A stretch of DNA of 64,000 nucleotides from Pseudomonas graminis (GTDB taxonomy: Bacteria > Pseudomonadota > Gammaproteobacteria > Pseudomonadales > Pseudomonadaceae), in assembly GCF_001705435.1 (NCBI RefSeq), contig NZ_MDEN01000059.1:1-64000 (forward strand). Reading direction: 5' to 3'. Below the pieces are notes generated by a model. It was given only the letters and a program-made list of their open reading frames with translations. It was not told the DNA's origin and ran no database searches. The position numbers were made by a program, and so were the translations under genes. Below, one piece after another: positions 9,386 through 17,500 of the stretch (position 1 is its first letter; every line of letters begins with the position of its first letter).

Positions 9386-9575
9386 CTAATAATTACGTGC
9401 GATTTAAGCGGGTATGGGCTGTATCGCGGCAACTGGCATAAGGCCGGGATGGTTCGCGCGCCCGCTTATAAGCTAATCTTGCGCCACCTTGAGCACGCAC
9501 TCGCGAGACAGCTATCGCTGAGCTTCCGATTTAAGCGTCAGTGGTTTTCGAATCCCGTTATCTTGGAGTGCCTAC

Positions 9576-9896
9576 ATGATGTCCCGCGTTCGTCTGTTAA
9601 GTGCCGCTTTCCTGATCGTTGCCGCCACTGGAGCCCAGGCTTCCAGTTTCGTGGTCACCACCGACACCATTGTCCGTGCGCTCGATGCTTCGTCCAATGC
9701 CACGTCAAAAATTTCCTCCTCCTTTCATGACGACAAGATCGTCCTGGCCGCCCGCGACGACGCTGCAAGCTTCGTTGCCAGCGAAGGCGAGCTCCGTGGC
9801 GTGAAGCTTCAGGGCGCCTTGCAACACATCCGCGAGGTTGCACCGGGCCTGCAAGCGTCGGATGCGCAACTGGCGCAGGCGATTCTTGCCATCTGA
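9576..9896 (+). CDS. DUF2388 protein, first of three paralogues
   Basis: A 106-residue secreted protein: signal peptide of about 23 residues ending in AQA, then a DUF2388 domain with VVTTDTIVRAL and the core DDAASFVASEGELRGVKL. The C-terminus ASDAQLAQAIL is shared with the two downstream paralogues. The start (ATGATG, either codon) follows a TTGGAG ribosome site. The function of DUF2388 is unknown; the signal peptide puts it in the periplasm. It leads a cluster with two paralogues and a DUF4105 gene. Confidence 0.85.
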   Translation: MMSRVRLLSAAFLIVAATGAQASSFVVTTDTIVRALDASSNATSKISSSFHDDKIVLAARDDAASFVASEGELRGVKLQGALQHIREVAPGLQASDAQLAQAILAI

Positions 9897-9926
9897 TTCA
9901 GTACCGCGACAGATTTATCCAGCCCA

Positions 9927-9960
9927 CGCCCGGGCCTTTGCACTAGCTCTGGCCCGGGTG
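9927..9960. terminator. GC-rich hairpin between DUF2388 genes 1 and 2
   Basis: CGCCCGGGCC (9927-9936) pairs with GGCCCGGGTG (9951-9960) through ten pairs including one wobble. There is no T-run, so it may be an attenuating or mRNA-stabilising hairpin rather than a terminator. Confidence 0.4.
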
Positions 9961-10012
9961 TTGCGCTAGCCTTGCAACCCATACCGCAGACCCCGAACAG
10001 CCCTGAATAGCC

Positions 10013-10318
10013 ATGCATCCGTTGTCTCGCCCAGTGCTTGCTGTCATCGCCACCTTGAGTATTTCCACTCAGGTTCAGGCGTTCGATGTCACCACACAAA
10101 GCCTGGTCAAAACCGGATACGCCACCAGCCAACTGACGACAGGGCCGTTCGATAGCAAGTTGATAATTGCCGCCCAGGATGATGCTGCAGTGTTTGTCGC
10201 CAGTGACGGCCAACTGCGAGGAGCACGACTGGAATCGGCGCTGGCGTACCTGCGTCAATCCCATCCAAAACTTCATGCAAGCGACCTTGAACTGGCGCAG
10301 GCAATCCTCGTCCAATAG
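10013..10318 (+). CDS. DUF2388 protein, second paralogue
   Basis: A 101-residue secreted protein with a signal peptide ending near VQA (residue 23) and a DUF2388 domain: FDVTTQSLVKTGYATSQLT, then DDAAVFVASDGQLRGARLESAL and ASDLELAQAIL. It is more divergent from copies 1 and 3 in the N-terminal half of the domain. The ribosome site is weak. It lies 116 bases after the first copy and 37 bases before the third. Confidence 0.82.
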   Translation: MHPLSRPVLAVIATLSISTQVQAFDVTTQSLVKTGYATSQLTTGPFDSKLIIAAQDDAAVFVASDGQLRGARLESALAYLRQSHPKLHASDLELAQAILVQ

Positions 10319-10355
10319 TCACTTTTTTGTAACTTCCGTATTTTGGAGACGTTCC

Positions 10356-10676
10356 ATGCGTACCCCGTTGATCGCTGCCGCCCTCGGCCTGCTCTTGCTG
10401 ACTGACATGGCACAGGCGCAAACCCTGAAGGCCACCAGTAACATCGTCGTTCGCGCCCTCGGCCGCAGCATCGATTTCACCTCCGACACCACCTCATCCG
10501 TGCGCAACTGGAAACTCGTGCTTGAAGCCCGTGACGACGCCGCCAGCTACGTCGCCAGCAACGGTGATATCCATGGCGCACTGCTCGACGCAGCCTTCAT
10601 GACATTGCGCGATCGTTTGCCTGAAGCGCGCAACGCCAGCGATCAGGACCTCGCCGAGGCCATCCTCGCACTGTGA
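10356..10676 (+). CDS. DUF2388 protein, third paralogue
   Basis: A 106-residue secreted protein. The start is set at ATG for MRTPLIAAALG, preceded by TTTTGGAGAC; a longer in-frame upstream extension is not protein-like. The signal peptide ends at AQA (about residue 22). The mature domain has SNIVVRALGRSIDFTSDTTSSV and the core DDAASYVASNGDIHGALLDAAF, and ends in ASDQDLAEAIL. The stop overlaps the GTG start of the DUF4105 gene (GTGA), so the two are translationally coupled. Confidence 0.85.
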   Translation: MRTPLIAAALGLLLLTDMAQAQTLKATSNIVVRALGRSIDFTSDTTSSVRNWKLVLEARDDAASYVASNGDIHGALLDAAFMTLRDRLPEARNASDQDLAEAILAL

Positions 10677-12634
10677 AACACCTCGCTGTCTGGCTGCTGA
10701 AGTCGGCGCTCTCGCTGATCTGCACGAGCGCCTTCGCCGACCTCAGCCTGTCGCTGCATACCGACGGGCTCAGTCCTGCTCAACAAAAGGCCAGCCAGAC
10801 ATTGCTCGACGAAGCCATGGCGCACCTGCCGCCACTGTTTGTCAGCAAGCTTGATAGAAAGGTCGAAGTGCATTGGACCGACGACATGCCGTCCAATGCC
10901 TACGGTCGTGCAGACGGCCCTTACCGTCTGGACCTGAATCAGCACCTGCTCGCAGGCCTGACCGACGGCAGCGCTGCAACGACCCGAACCAACCGTCCTC
11001 ATGGCACCGTGCGCGAAGAAATGCTCGCCACGGTGCTGCATGAGCTGACCCACATTTATGATCACGCGCAGCTCTGGTCCGCTGAAGACCGCAAGCTGAT
11101 TGTCGCGTGTACCCGGCAGGGCAAGAGCGTGGGCAAAGTCGGCCTGCGTGACAGTTGCCGGGGACAGACCGACCGACGCTTCACGTTGAGTGATGATCCG
11201 CGCCTTCTGGATCTGGCGGGATGGCCGCAATACGTCGGCCGCCGCGGTGACAGGGAAGAGCGCAATGGCCAGGTCGCGCGCAGCCCCGACATCTACGAAA
11301 TCAGCAGCCCGCTGGAATTCGTTGCGGTGAACATGGAGTATTTCCTCCTCGATCCCGCCTACGCCTGTCGCCGTCCGGCGCTGTACGACTATTACAAGGC
11401 TCGTTTCGACTGGGCGCCCGCGACGAAGGATCAGTGTCCGACGTCCTATCCTTACCTCAACGCCGGAAACGACTTCGCCCGACAGCCGTTGGGCAAGCTC
11501 GACCCCGAGCGGGTGTACGAAGTCGATTACCTGCTGGCCGAGGCCAACCAGAATCTGGCGAGCCGTTGGGGCCATAGCATGTTGCGGCTGGTGATCTGCA
11601 AGCCCGGTCGCCCGCGTGGCCCCGACTGCCGACTCGACCTTGATCAGCATTTGGTGCTGTCGTATCGCGCTTTTGTCAACGACCTGCAACTGTCCAGCTG
11701 GAGCGGCCTGACCGGCAAGTATCCGTCGCGCCTGTTTGTCCTGCCGCTGGGTCAGGTGATCGATGAGTACACCAAGACCGAACTGCGCGGCCTGGCCTCG
11801 GTCCCGCTGAAACTGTCCCGTGAAGAGATCAACGGTCTGGTTCAGCACGCTGCGGAGATGCACTGGGCCTATGACGGGGATTACTGGTTCCTGTCCAATA
11901 ACTGCGCGGTGGAAAACCTGAAGTTGCTGCGCAGTGGCACTAACGATCCGCGGCTTGTCGGGCTGGACAGCATCATGCCCAACGGACTTCTGGAAGTGCT
12001 GAAGGGCAGGGGGCTGGCGGACACCAGCGTGCTGGACGATCCCAAGAAAGCGCTGCGCATGGGCTACCGCTTCGACTCGTACCGCGACCGTTATCAGGCG
12101 ATGTTCGATGTGCTGCGCAAGACCACCCGCGTCAAGCAAACCACAGTGGAAGACTGGCTGGCTCTGACACCGCAAGAGCGACGCCCTTACTTTGCCCAGG
12201 CCGATTTGCGCACCAGCGCTGCAATGTTGCTGTTGGAGCAGGCCGGGCTGCGTCGTCAATTATTGCTGGCGCAGGATGAGGTCAAGCAGCGATACCTCAG
12301 TGCCGTGGAGCAGAAGGACAACGGCGTGTCCAAAGCGACCGGCACGCTGCAGGACATTCTGGCCAACAGCGGATTTTTGAGTCGCCCCGCAGAATTGCTC
12401 GGCAGCGGCGGCTACGGTCTGCCGCAGGAAGGCGAGTGGGAGCGTCTGGAAAACGAGAGCAGCCAGCGGCAGAAACAGCTGCAACGGCTCAGCGGCGATC
12501 TGGACACAGAGGTGAGGGCGCTGCTTGATCCCGACCGCGCCGCCGAGATTGCAGCGACCGAAGACAACCTCAAGCAGGTCGGCGAGCACCTGCGGGCATT
12601 GCACAAGGCAGCGGGCGGGCTGGAGCTGCCTTGA
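10673..12634 (+). CDS. DUF4105 envelope protein
   Basis: A 653-residue secreted protein that starts with GTG inside the third DUF2388 stop. A signal peptide covers residues 1-22 (ends AFA). An N-terminal part (about 25-260) contains TVLHELTHIYDHA, an HELTH segment resembling a zinc-peptidase HExxH motif. The DUF4105 domain (about 285-430) has the ASRWGHSMLRLVIC segment and the SNNCAVENLKLL segment, reminiscent of NlpC/P60-like Cys-His chemistry. The C-terminal 150 residues are helical and probably coiled coil. The reaction is not known; coupling to three DUF2388 genes suggests joint work in the periplasm. Confidence 0.8.
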   Translation: MKHLAVWLLKSALSLICTSAFADLSLSLHTDGLSPAQQKASQTLLDEAMAHLPPLFVSKLDRKVEVHWTDDMPSNAYGRADGPYRLDLNQHLLAGLTDGSAATTRTNRPHGTVREEMLATVLHELTHIYDHAQLWSAEDRKLIVACTRQGKSVGKVGLRDSCRGQTDRRFTLSDDPRLLDLAGWPQYVGRRGDREERNGQVARSPDIYEISSPLEFVAVNMEYFLLDPAYACRRPALYDYYKARFDWAPATKDQCPTSYPYLNAGNDFARQPLGKLDPERVYEVDYLLAEANQNLASRWGHSMLRLVICKPGRPRGPDCRLDLDQHLVLSYRAFVNDLQLSSWSGLTGKYPSRLFVLPLGQVIDEYTKTELRGLASVPLKLSREEINGLVQHAAEMHWAYDGDYWFLSNNCAVENLKLLRSGTNDPRLVGLDSIMPNGLLEVLKGRGLADTSVLDDPKKALRMGYRFDSYRDRYQAMFDVLRKTTRVKQTTVEDWLALTPQERRPYFAQADLRTSAAMLLLEQAGLRRQLLLAQDEVKQRYLSAVEQKDNGVSKATGTLQDILANSGFLSRPAELLGSGGYGLPQEGEWERLENESSQRQKQLQRLSGDLDTEVRALLDPDRAAEIAATEDNLKQVGEHLRALHKAAGGLELP

Positions 12635-12664
12635 TCGTTGCGCAGCGGCACGGCCGGCAATGAT

Positions 12665-13066
12665 TCAGGCAGTTTCCCCGGGCTCACCCGGCAAATGCTC
12701 GTCCAGGTGCAGCCAGGGCAGGCGGCTGTCGGTCCAGATGTGTCGATCGGCAGGCGTCAGCTCCGGATGATCAAGAGTCGCGATGGTCACGTCCATGGTC
12801 TCCGGACTGTTGCGGCTGAACAGTGCGATCTGCGCCCCACAGTTATTGCAGAAATACCTCACACACGTCGCACCTGAATCATAAGTAGTGGGACTGCCCG
12901 CCAGCCATTTGAAGGCTTCGACCGGCACGCTGGTCCACGTCATCACGATGCCGCCTGACGTGCGCCGACAAATCGAACAGTGGCAGTGGGCAACGTCATC
13001 CACGGGGCCATCGAGCTGGTAACGCAGATTGCCGCAATGGCATCCACCGGTATGCAATTCACTCAT
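12665..13066 (-). CDS. GFA-family zinc protein
   Basis: A 133-residue protein of the GFA (glutathione-dependent formaldehyde-activating enzyme-like) family. It has the expected zinc cysteines: GGCHCGNLRYQL near residues 8-19, CHCSICRRTSG at about 37-47 and CNNCGAQIALF at about 95-105. The start is set at ATG for MSELHTGG, with GGAG seven bases upstream; 23 further in-frame residues upstream are not family-like. Most members have no proven activity towards formaldehyde, so only the family is assigned. Confidence 0.85.
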   Translation of the reverse strand: MSELHTGGCHCGNLRYQLDGPVDDVAHCHCSICRRTSGGIVMTWTSVPVEAFKWLAGSPTTYDSGATCVRYFCNNCGAQIALFSRNSPETMDVTIATLDHPELTPADRHIWTDSRLPWLHLDEHLPGEPGETA

Positions 13067-13387
13067 GAGCATTCTCCAGGTTATGTAGGGGTCTGACCGC
13101 ATCCGAGGTCGATAACTCAAATTCCCGATCGTCAACTCGCGGAGTGCAGCGAAAGCTGGCTGAAAGCTTCCCCGTTTAGCATCACCTCACCGCCGGCGAC
13201 AGACCGGTCGGCCAGGACGAACGCGCTTGACGTTCTCCGGCCCATCTACAACAACAATTAGGTGATTCCCGATGCTTGCATGTGCCCTGCAGTACCCCCT
13301 CCGTAATCCCCGACTCCACGCGCCGCTCGTTTTGAGCTGATCGATTCGTCTCGTCTGTTCCCCGCCGCGTAACGCTGGAGTATTGCT
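13067..13387. other. Long leader of the CitMHS gene with CA motif and a possible leader peptide
   Basis: In this 321-base gap, AACAACAA (13250-13257) fits the Crc/Hfq CA motif AANAANAA. It directly precedes AGGTGA and a 22-codon ORF starting at ATG 13272 and ending in TGA at 13340. This looks like a short leader peptide whose ribosome site is masked by Hfq/Crc, upstream of the citrate carrier. Whether the peptide is made is not shown. Confidence 0.4.
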
Positions 13388-14695
13388 ATGTTGACCTTCC
13401 TCGGCTTCGCCATGGTCGTCGCCTTCATGTACCTGATCATGAGCAAGCGCCTGTCAGCGCTGATTGCCTTGATCATCGTTCCTATCGTATTTGCCCTGTT
13501 CGGAGGCTTCGCCTCGGAAATCGGCCCAATGATGCTTGCGGGCATCACCAAGCTTGCGCCAACGGGCGTGATGCTGATGTTCGCCATCCTTTATTTCGCA
13601 CTGATGATCGACTCCGGGCTGTTCGACCCGGCCGTGCGCAAGATCCTCAAGCTGGTGAAGGGCGACCCGGTAAAAGTGTCGGTCGGTACGGCGGTGCTGG
13701 CGCTGGTTGTCTCGCTGGACGGTGACGGCGCCACGACGTACATGATCTGCGTGGCCGCCATGTTGCCGCTGTACAGCCGTCTGGGCATGAGCCCGCGCAT
13801 CATGGCCGGCTTGATCATTCTGGCCGGCGGCGTGATGAACATGACGCCATGGGGCGGCCCGACCGCGCGTGCGGCGAGCGCCCTGCATGTCGATCCATCC
13901 GACATCTTCGTGCCAATGATTCCGGCAATGCTGGCGGGCGTCGTGGCAATCCTGGTGATCGCCTACTTCTACGGCAAACGCGAGCGTGCGCGCCTGGGTG
14001 AACTGCACCTGCCCGGTGACGAAGTCGACCACAGCGACATCAGCGTTTCGCAGTTTCCCGAAGCGCGTCGTCCCAAGCTGATCTGGTTCAACGCTGCTCT
14101 GACGCTGGTGCTGATGGTGGCGCTGATCATGGGGCTGCTGCCACTGCCGGTGCTGTTCATGATCGCATTCAGTATCGCCATGATCGTCAACTACCCGTGC
14201 CTGCAAGCGCAGAAAGATCGTGTAGCGGCCCACGCCGGCAGCGTGCTGGCGGTGGTCGGACTGATTTTTGCTGCGGGGATCTTTACCGGTATCCTGTCCG
14301 GCACCGGAATGGTCGACGCGATGTCGAAGAGCCTGCTGGCAGTGATCCCGGACGCGATGGGCCCTTACCTGGCCGTGATCACTGCCGTTGTCAGCATGCC
14401 GTTCACCTTCTTCATGTCCAATGATGCGTTCTACTACGGCGTGCTGCCGGTCCTCGCCGAAGCTGCTTCGCATTACGGCATCAGCCCGGTGGAAATGGCA
14501 CGTGCCTCGATCGTCGGCCAGCCCGTCCACCTGTTGAGTCCGCTGGTGCCGTCGACGTATCTGCTGGTGGCACTGGCGGGCATCGAGTTCGGTGATCACC
14601 AGCGCTTTACCCTCAAATGGGCCGTGCTGGTGTGCGTGTGCATTCTGATCGCTGCGCTGCTGATGGGGATTTTCCCGTTCTTCAGCAGTCTATAA
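13388..14695 (+). CDS. CitMHS-family citrate:metal/proton symporter
   Basis: A 435-residue inner-membrane carrier with about 11-12 hydrophobic helices. It shows CitMHS features: the LGFAMVVAFMYLIMSKRLSALIALI start, SLDGDGATTYMICVAAMLPLY at about 113-133, and the MNMTPWGGPTARAA segment at about 155-168. Members import citrate complexed with a divalent cation, or free citrate, with protons. The start has CTGGAG upstream. A long leader with a CA motif suggests catabolite repression. The exact substrate is inferred from the family. Confidence 0.85.
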   Translation: MLTFLGFAMVVAFMYLIMSKRLSALIALIIVPIVFALFGGFASEIGPMMLAGITKLAPTGVMLMFAILYFALMIDSGLFDPAVRKILKLVKGDPVKVSVGTAVLALVVSLDGDGATTYMICVAAMLPLYSRLGMSPRIMAGLIILAGGVMNMTPWGGPTARAASALHVDPSDIFVPMIPAMLAGVVAILVIAYFYGKRERARLGELHLPGDEVDHSDISVSQFPEARRPKLIWFNAALTLVLMVALIMGLLPLPVLFMIAFSIAMIVNYPCLQAQKDRVAAHAGSVLAVVGLIFAAGIFTGILSGTGMVDAMSKSLLAVIPDAMGPYLAVITAVVSMPFTFFMSNDAFYYGVLPVLAEAASHYGISPVEMARASIVGQPVHLLSPLVPSTYLLVALAGIEFGDHQRFTLKWAVLVCVCILIAALLMGIFPFFSSL

Positions 14696-14761
14696 CGCAA
14701 CTCAACGCTCCCTCTGGCGCCGCCGCGCCAGCGGGAATACGAACGCTTAAAGGAATACGTA

Positions 14762-15529
14762 ATGGAATGGCTGACCAACCCTGAGATCTGGGTTGCTTTC
14801 TTCACGCTGACTGCCCTGGAAATCGTGCTGGGCATCGACAACATCATCATGATCTCGATCCTGGTCAGCCGCATGCCCAAAGCGATGCAGCCGCGCACCC
14901 GTATCTTCGGTCTGGCGCTGGCGATGGTGACGCGGATTCTGCTGCTGCTGTCGATCACCTGGGTCATGCGCCTCACCGACGACCTGTTCGTGGTATGGGG
15001 GCAGGGCATTTCCGGACGCGACCTGATCCTGTTCTTCGGTGGTCTGTTTCTGTTGTGGAAGAGCTCGCAGGAGATCTATCACGGCATGGAAGGCGAGGAA
15101 GAGTCGCTGGACGAGCCGAAAGGCAAGGGCGGCATGTTCCTGTACACCATCCTTCAGATTGCAATCATCGACATCGTATTCTCGCTGGATTCGGTCATCA
15201 CCGCTGTCGGCATGGTTTCCCATGTACCGGTGATGGTCGCGGCGATCATCGTGGCGGTATTGATCATGATGCTGTGCGCGGGCGTCATCAGCGACTTCAT
15301 CGAGAAGCACCCATCGCTGAAGATGCTGGCGCTGTCGTTCCTGATCGTCGTGGGTACCGTGCTGATTGCCGAGTCGTTCGATGTGCATGTGCCCAAGGGC
15401 TACGTCTACTTCGCCATGGCGTTCTCGCTGGCGGTCGAAGCGATCAACATCAAGATGCGCACGTCGATGGCGAAGAAGCGCAAGATGCAGGACCCGGTGA
15501 AACTTCACAAAGACGTGCCGGGTCAATAA
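14762..15529 (+). CDS. TerC-family integral membrane protein
   Basis: A 255-residue membrane protein with about seven hydrophobic helices. It shows the TerC signature: ALEIVLGIDNIIMISILVSRMP (residues 18-39) with the conserved acidic residues, and the repeat DIVFSLDSVITAVGM at about 138-152. Related proteins export or buffer metal ions such as manganese, or act with exoenzyme secretion. The start has AAAGGA upstream. No manganese riboswitch could be recognised in the short upstream gap. A terminator follows at 15554. Confidence 0.85.
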   Translation: MEWLTNPEIWVAFFTLTALEIVLGIDNIIMISILVSRMPKAMQPRTRIFGLALAMVTRILLLLSITWVMRLTDDLFVVWGQGISGRDLILFFGGLFLLWKSSQEIYHGMEGEEESLDEPKGKGGMFLYTILQIAIIDIVFSLDSVITAVGMVSHVPVMVAAIIVAVLIMMLCAGVISDFIEKHPSLKMLALSFLIVVGTVLIAESFDVHVPKGYVYFAMAFSLAVEAINIKMRTSMAKKRKMQDPVKLHKDVPGQ

Positions 15530-15553
15530 CGTCCGCCGCACACACGTCAAAGC

Positions 15554-15580
15554 AACGGGGCTGTGAATGCCCCGTTTTTT
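15554..15580 (+). terminator. Terminator of the TerC gene
   Basis: An AACGGGG / CCCCGTT stem around a nine-base loop is followed by T residues, 25 bases after the TerC stop. Confidence 0.85.
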
Positions 15581-15789
15581 ATTGGCAAGGCGTGAAGGTG
15601 CTGCGTCCAAACACCTGATTTATGACAGATTTGTTTCAAGAGATAATCCGCTGTGCCATGCTGGCATTAAGGCCACAGGCCGACTAAAGCTTAGTTGAGC
15701 GCGCTGTCGATGCACCTCAAGCGCTTACGCTCGCTACACGCTGGACCTTTTAACTTTGCCCGATGGGCAACCTACAGGGGGCTCTCCAT

Positions 15790-17433
15790 ATGCTGACCCT
15801 GCTCGATTTGCTTTCCGCCGTCGCGCTATTGATCTGGGGCACACACATCGTTCGGACCGGCATTCTGCGCGTCTATGGCTCGCAGCTGCGCCGGGTCATT
15901 GGCCAGAACATGTCCAAACGCCCGCTGGCCTTTGTCGCGGGGATTTTGGTCACCGCCGTGGTGCAAAGCAGTAACGCCACGGCGATGCTGGTGACGTCCT
16001 TTGTTGGCCAGGGCTTGATGGGCCTGACGCCAGCGCTGGCCATTATGCTCGGTGCCGACGTCGGTACTGCGGTGATGTCGCGAATCCTGACATTCGACCT
16101 GTCGTGGCTGTCGCCACTGCTCATTTTTCTGGGCGTGGTCTTCTTTCTGTCGCGCAAACAAACCCGTGTGGGCCAACTGGGCCGTGTCGGCATCGGGCTG
16201 GGCCTGATCATTCTCGCCTTGCAGTTGATCGTTACTGCCGCCGCGCCGATTACCCAGGCCGCCGGGGTGAAAGTGCTTTTCGCGTCACTGACGGGCGACC
16301 TTCTGCTGGACGCACTGGTCGGGGCCATGTTCGCGCTGATCTCGTATTCAAGCCTTGCGGCGGTGCTGCTGACCGCGACGCTTGCAGGCGCGGAGATCAT
16401 CAGCCTGCCGGTGGCAATCGGCCTGGTGATCGGCGCCAACATCGGCAGCGGCCTGTTGGCATTTCTCAGCACCAGCATGCAAAACGTGGCCGGCCGGCAA
16501 GTGGCGCTGGGCAGCCTGTTGTACAAGCTGATCGGCCTGTTGCTGATCACTCCGGTGTTGACCCCGCTGGTGGCCTGGATGGACACGCTGAACGTCAGCC
16601 CGTCGAGCCTGGTCATCAGCTTCCACGTGATTTACAACTCGCTGCGTTGCCTGATCATGCTGCCGACGGTGGGACCGATGGGGCGCCTGTGCGCGTCGAT
16701 TCTGCCGCAGCAGGCCGAGATCAACGGTCAGACCAAGCCTCGCCATCTGGACCTGACCGCACTCGCCACGCCGAGCCTGGCGCTGGCCAATGCCGTGCGC
16801 GAAACCCTGCGCATGGGCGATCTGATCGACAGCATGCTCAATGCCATGCAAGAGGTGCTGCGTGGCAACCAGACGGCGGTCACTCAGGAAGTGCGTCGGC
16901 TCAACGATGATGTCGAGGTGCTCTACAACGCCATCAAGTTGTACCTGGCGCAGATGCCACGCGATGACCTCAGCGATCAGGACAATCGCCGCTGGGCCGA
17001 GATTATCGAGTTGGCGATCAACCTGGAGCTGGCCAGCGGGCTGATCGAGCGCATGCTGCGCAAGGTCCAGCAGCAGAAGACGTCGCAGCGCCGGTCGTTT
17101 TCCGATGTCGGCCTGGAAGAACTGTCCGGGCTGCACGAGCAACTGATGGCAAATCTGCGTCTTGGCCTGTCGGTCTTCCTCAGCGGCGACCCGGAAAGCG
17201 CGCGCCAGTTGTTGCGCGAGAAACGTCGTTTCAGGGCACAGGAGCGGCGCCTGGCCCACGCCCATGTCAGCAGGCTGCAACGCAAGATCGTGCAGAGCAT
17301 CGAGACCAGTTCCCTGCACCTGGAGCTGATTTCCGACATGAAACGCTTGAATTCGCTGTTCTGCAGCAGCGCCTACGCGGTCCTTGAAACCACTGACACA
17401 GGCGCCTTGTCCAGCGAGGGCAACGCGGATTAA
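15790..17433 (+). CDS. Na/Pi-cotransporter family protein
   Basis: A 547-residue protein with an N-terminal membrane part (about residues 1-290) containing two Na/Pi-cotransporter repeats with the typical QSSNATAMLVTSFV and, in the second repeat, IGANIGSG segments. The cytoplasmic C-terminal part (about 320-540) is helical and PhoU-like. Such proteins are related to YjbB and NptA phosphate carriers and probably move phosphate with sodium. I set the start at ATG 15790 (MLTLLDLL), nine bases after GGGGG; an in-frame ATG at 15763 would add nine residues. Confidence 0.82.
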   Translation: MLTLLDLLSAVALLIWGTHIVRTGILRVYGSQLRRVIGQNMSKRPLAFVAGILVTAVVQSSNATAMLVTSFVGQGLMGLTPALAIMLGADVGTAVMSRILTFDLSWLSPLLIFLGVVFFLSRKQTRVGQLGRVGIGLGLIILALQLIVTAAAPITQAAGVKVLFASLTGDLLLDALVGAMFALISYSSLAAVLLTATLAGAEIISLPVAIGLVIGANIGSGLLAFLSTSMQNVAGRQVALGSLLYKLIGLLLITPVLTPLVAWMDTLNVSPSSLVISFHVIYNSLRCLIMLPTVGPMGRLCASILPQQAEINGQTKPRHLDLTALATPSLALANAVRETLRMGDLIDSMLNAMQEVLRGNQTAVTQEVRRLNDDVEVLYNAIKLYLAQMPRDDLSDQDNRRWAEIIELAINLELASGLIERMLRKVQQQKTSQRRSFSDVGLEELSGLHEQLMANLRLGLSVFLSGDPESARQLLREKRRFRAQERRLAHAHVSRLQRKIVQSIETSSLHLELISDMKRLNSLFCSSAYAVLETTDTGALSSEGNAD

Positions 17434-17500
17434 TCGTGGTGAACGCAGGGGCCGCTGCGAAGTCTGTTACACATACCGGCCCGCAAGGAAGCCCGTTTTT

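Larger units (their letters stand above)
9215..9575. other. Intergenic region between the DUF1127 and DUF2388 genes
   Basis: This 361-base region contains the DUF1127 terminator (9272-9309), an exact ACCCGTACAGTT copy (9344-9355), a variant ACCCATACAGCC (9374-9385) and, at about 9411-9426, a GGGTATGGGCTGTAT stretch related to the inverse of the variant. The rest presumably holds the promoter of the DUF2388 operon. No gene is seen. Confidence 0.45.

Noticed and set aside
10643..12259. 538-codon open frame antisense to the DUF4105 gene
   Set aside because: Shadow frame; the plus-strand gene has signal peptide, conserved domains and a coupled start.
14696..14761. Manganese (yybP-ykoY) riboswitch before the TerC gene
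   Set aside because: The gap is only 66 bases and lacks the conserved riboswitch core; only a short GC-rich hairpin is seen.
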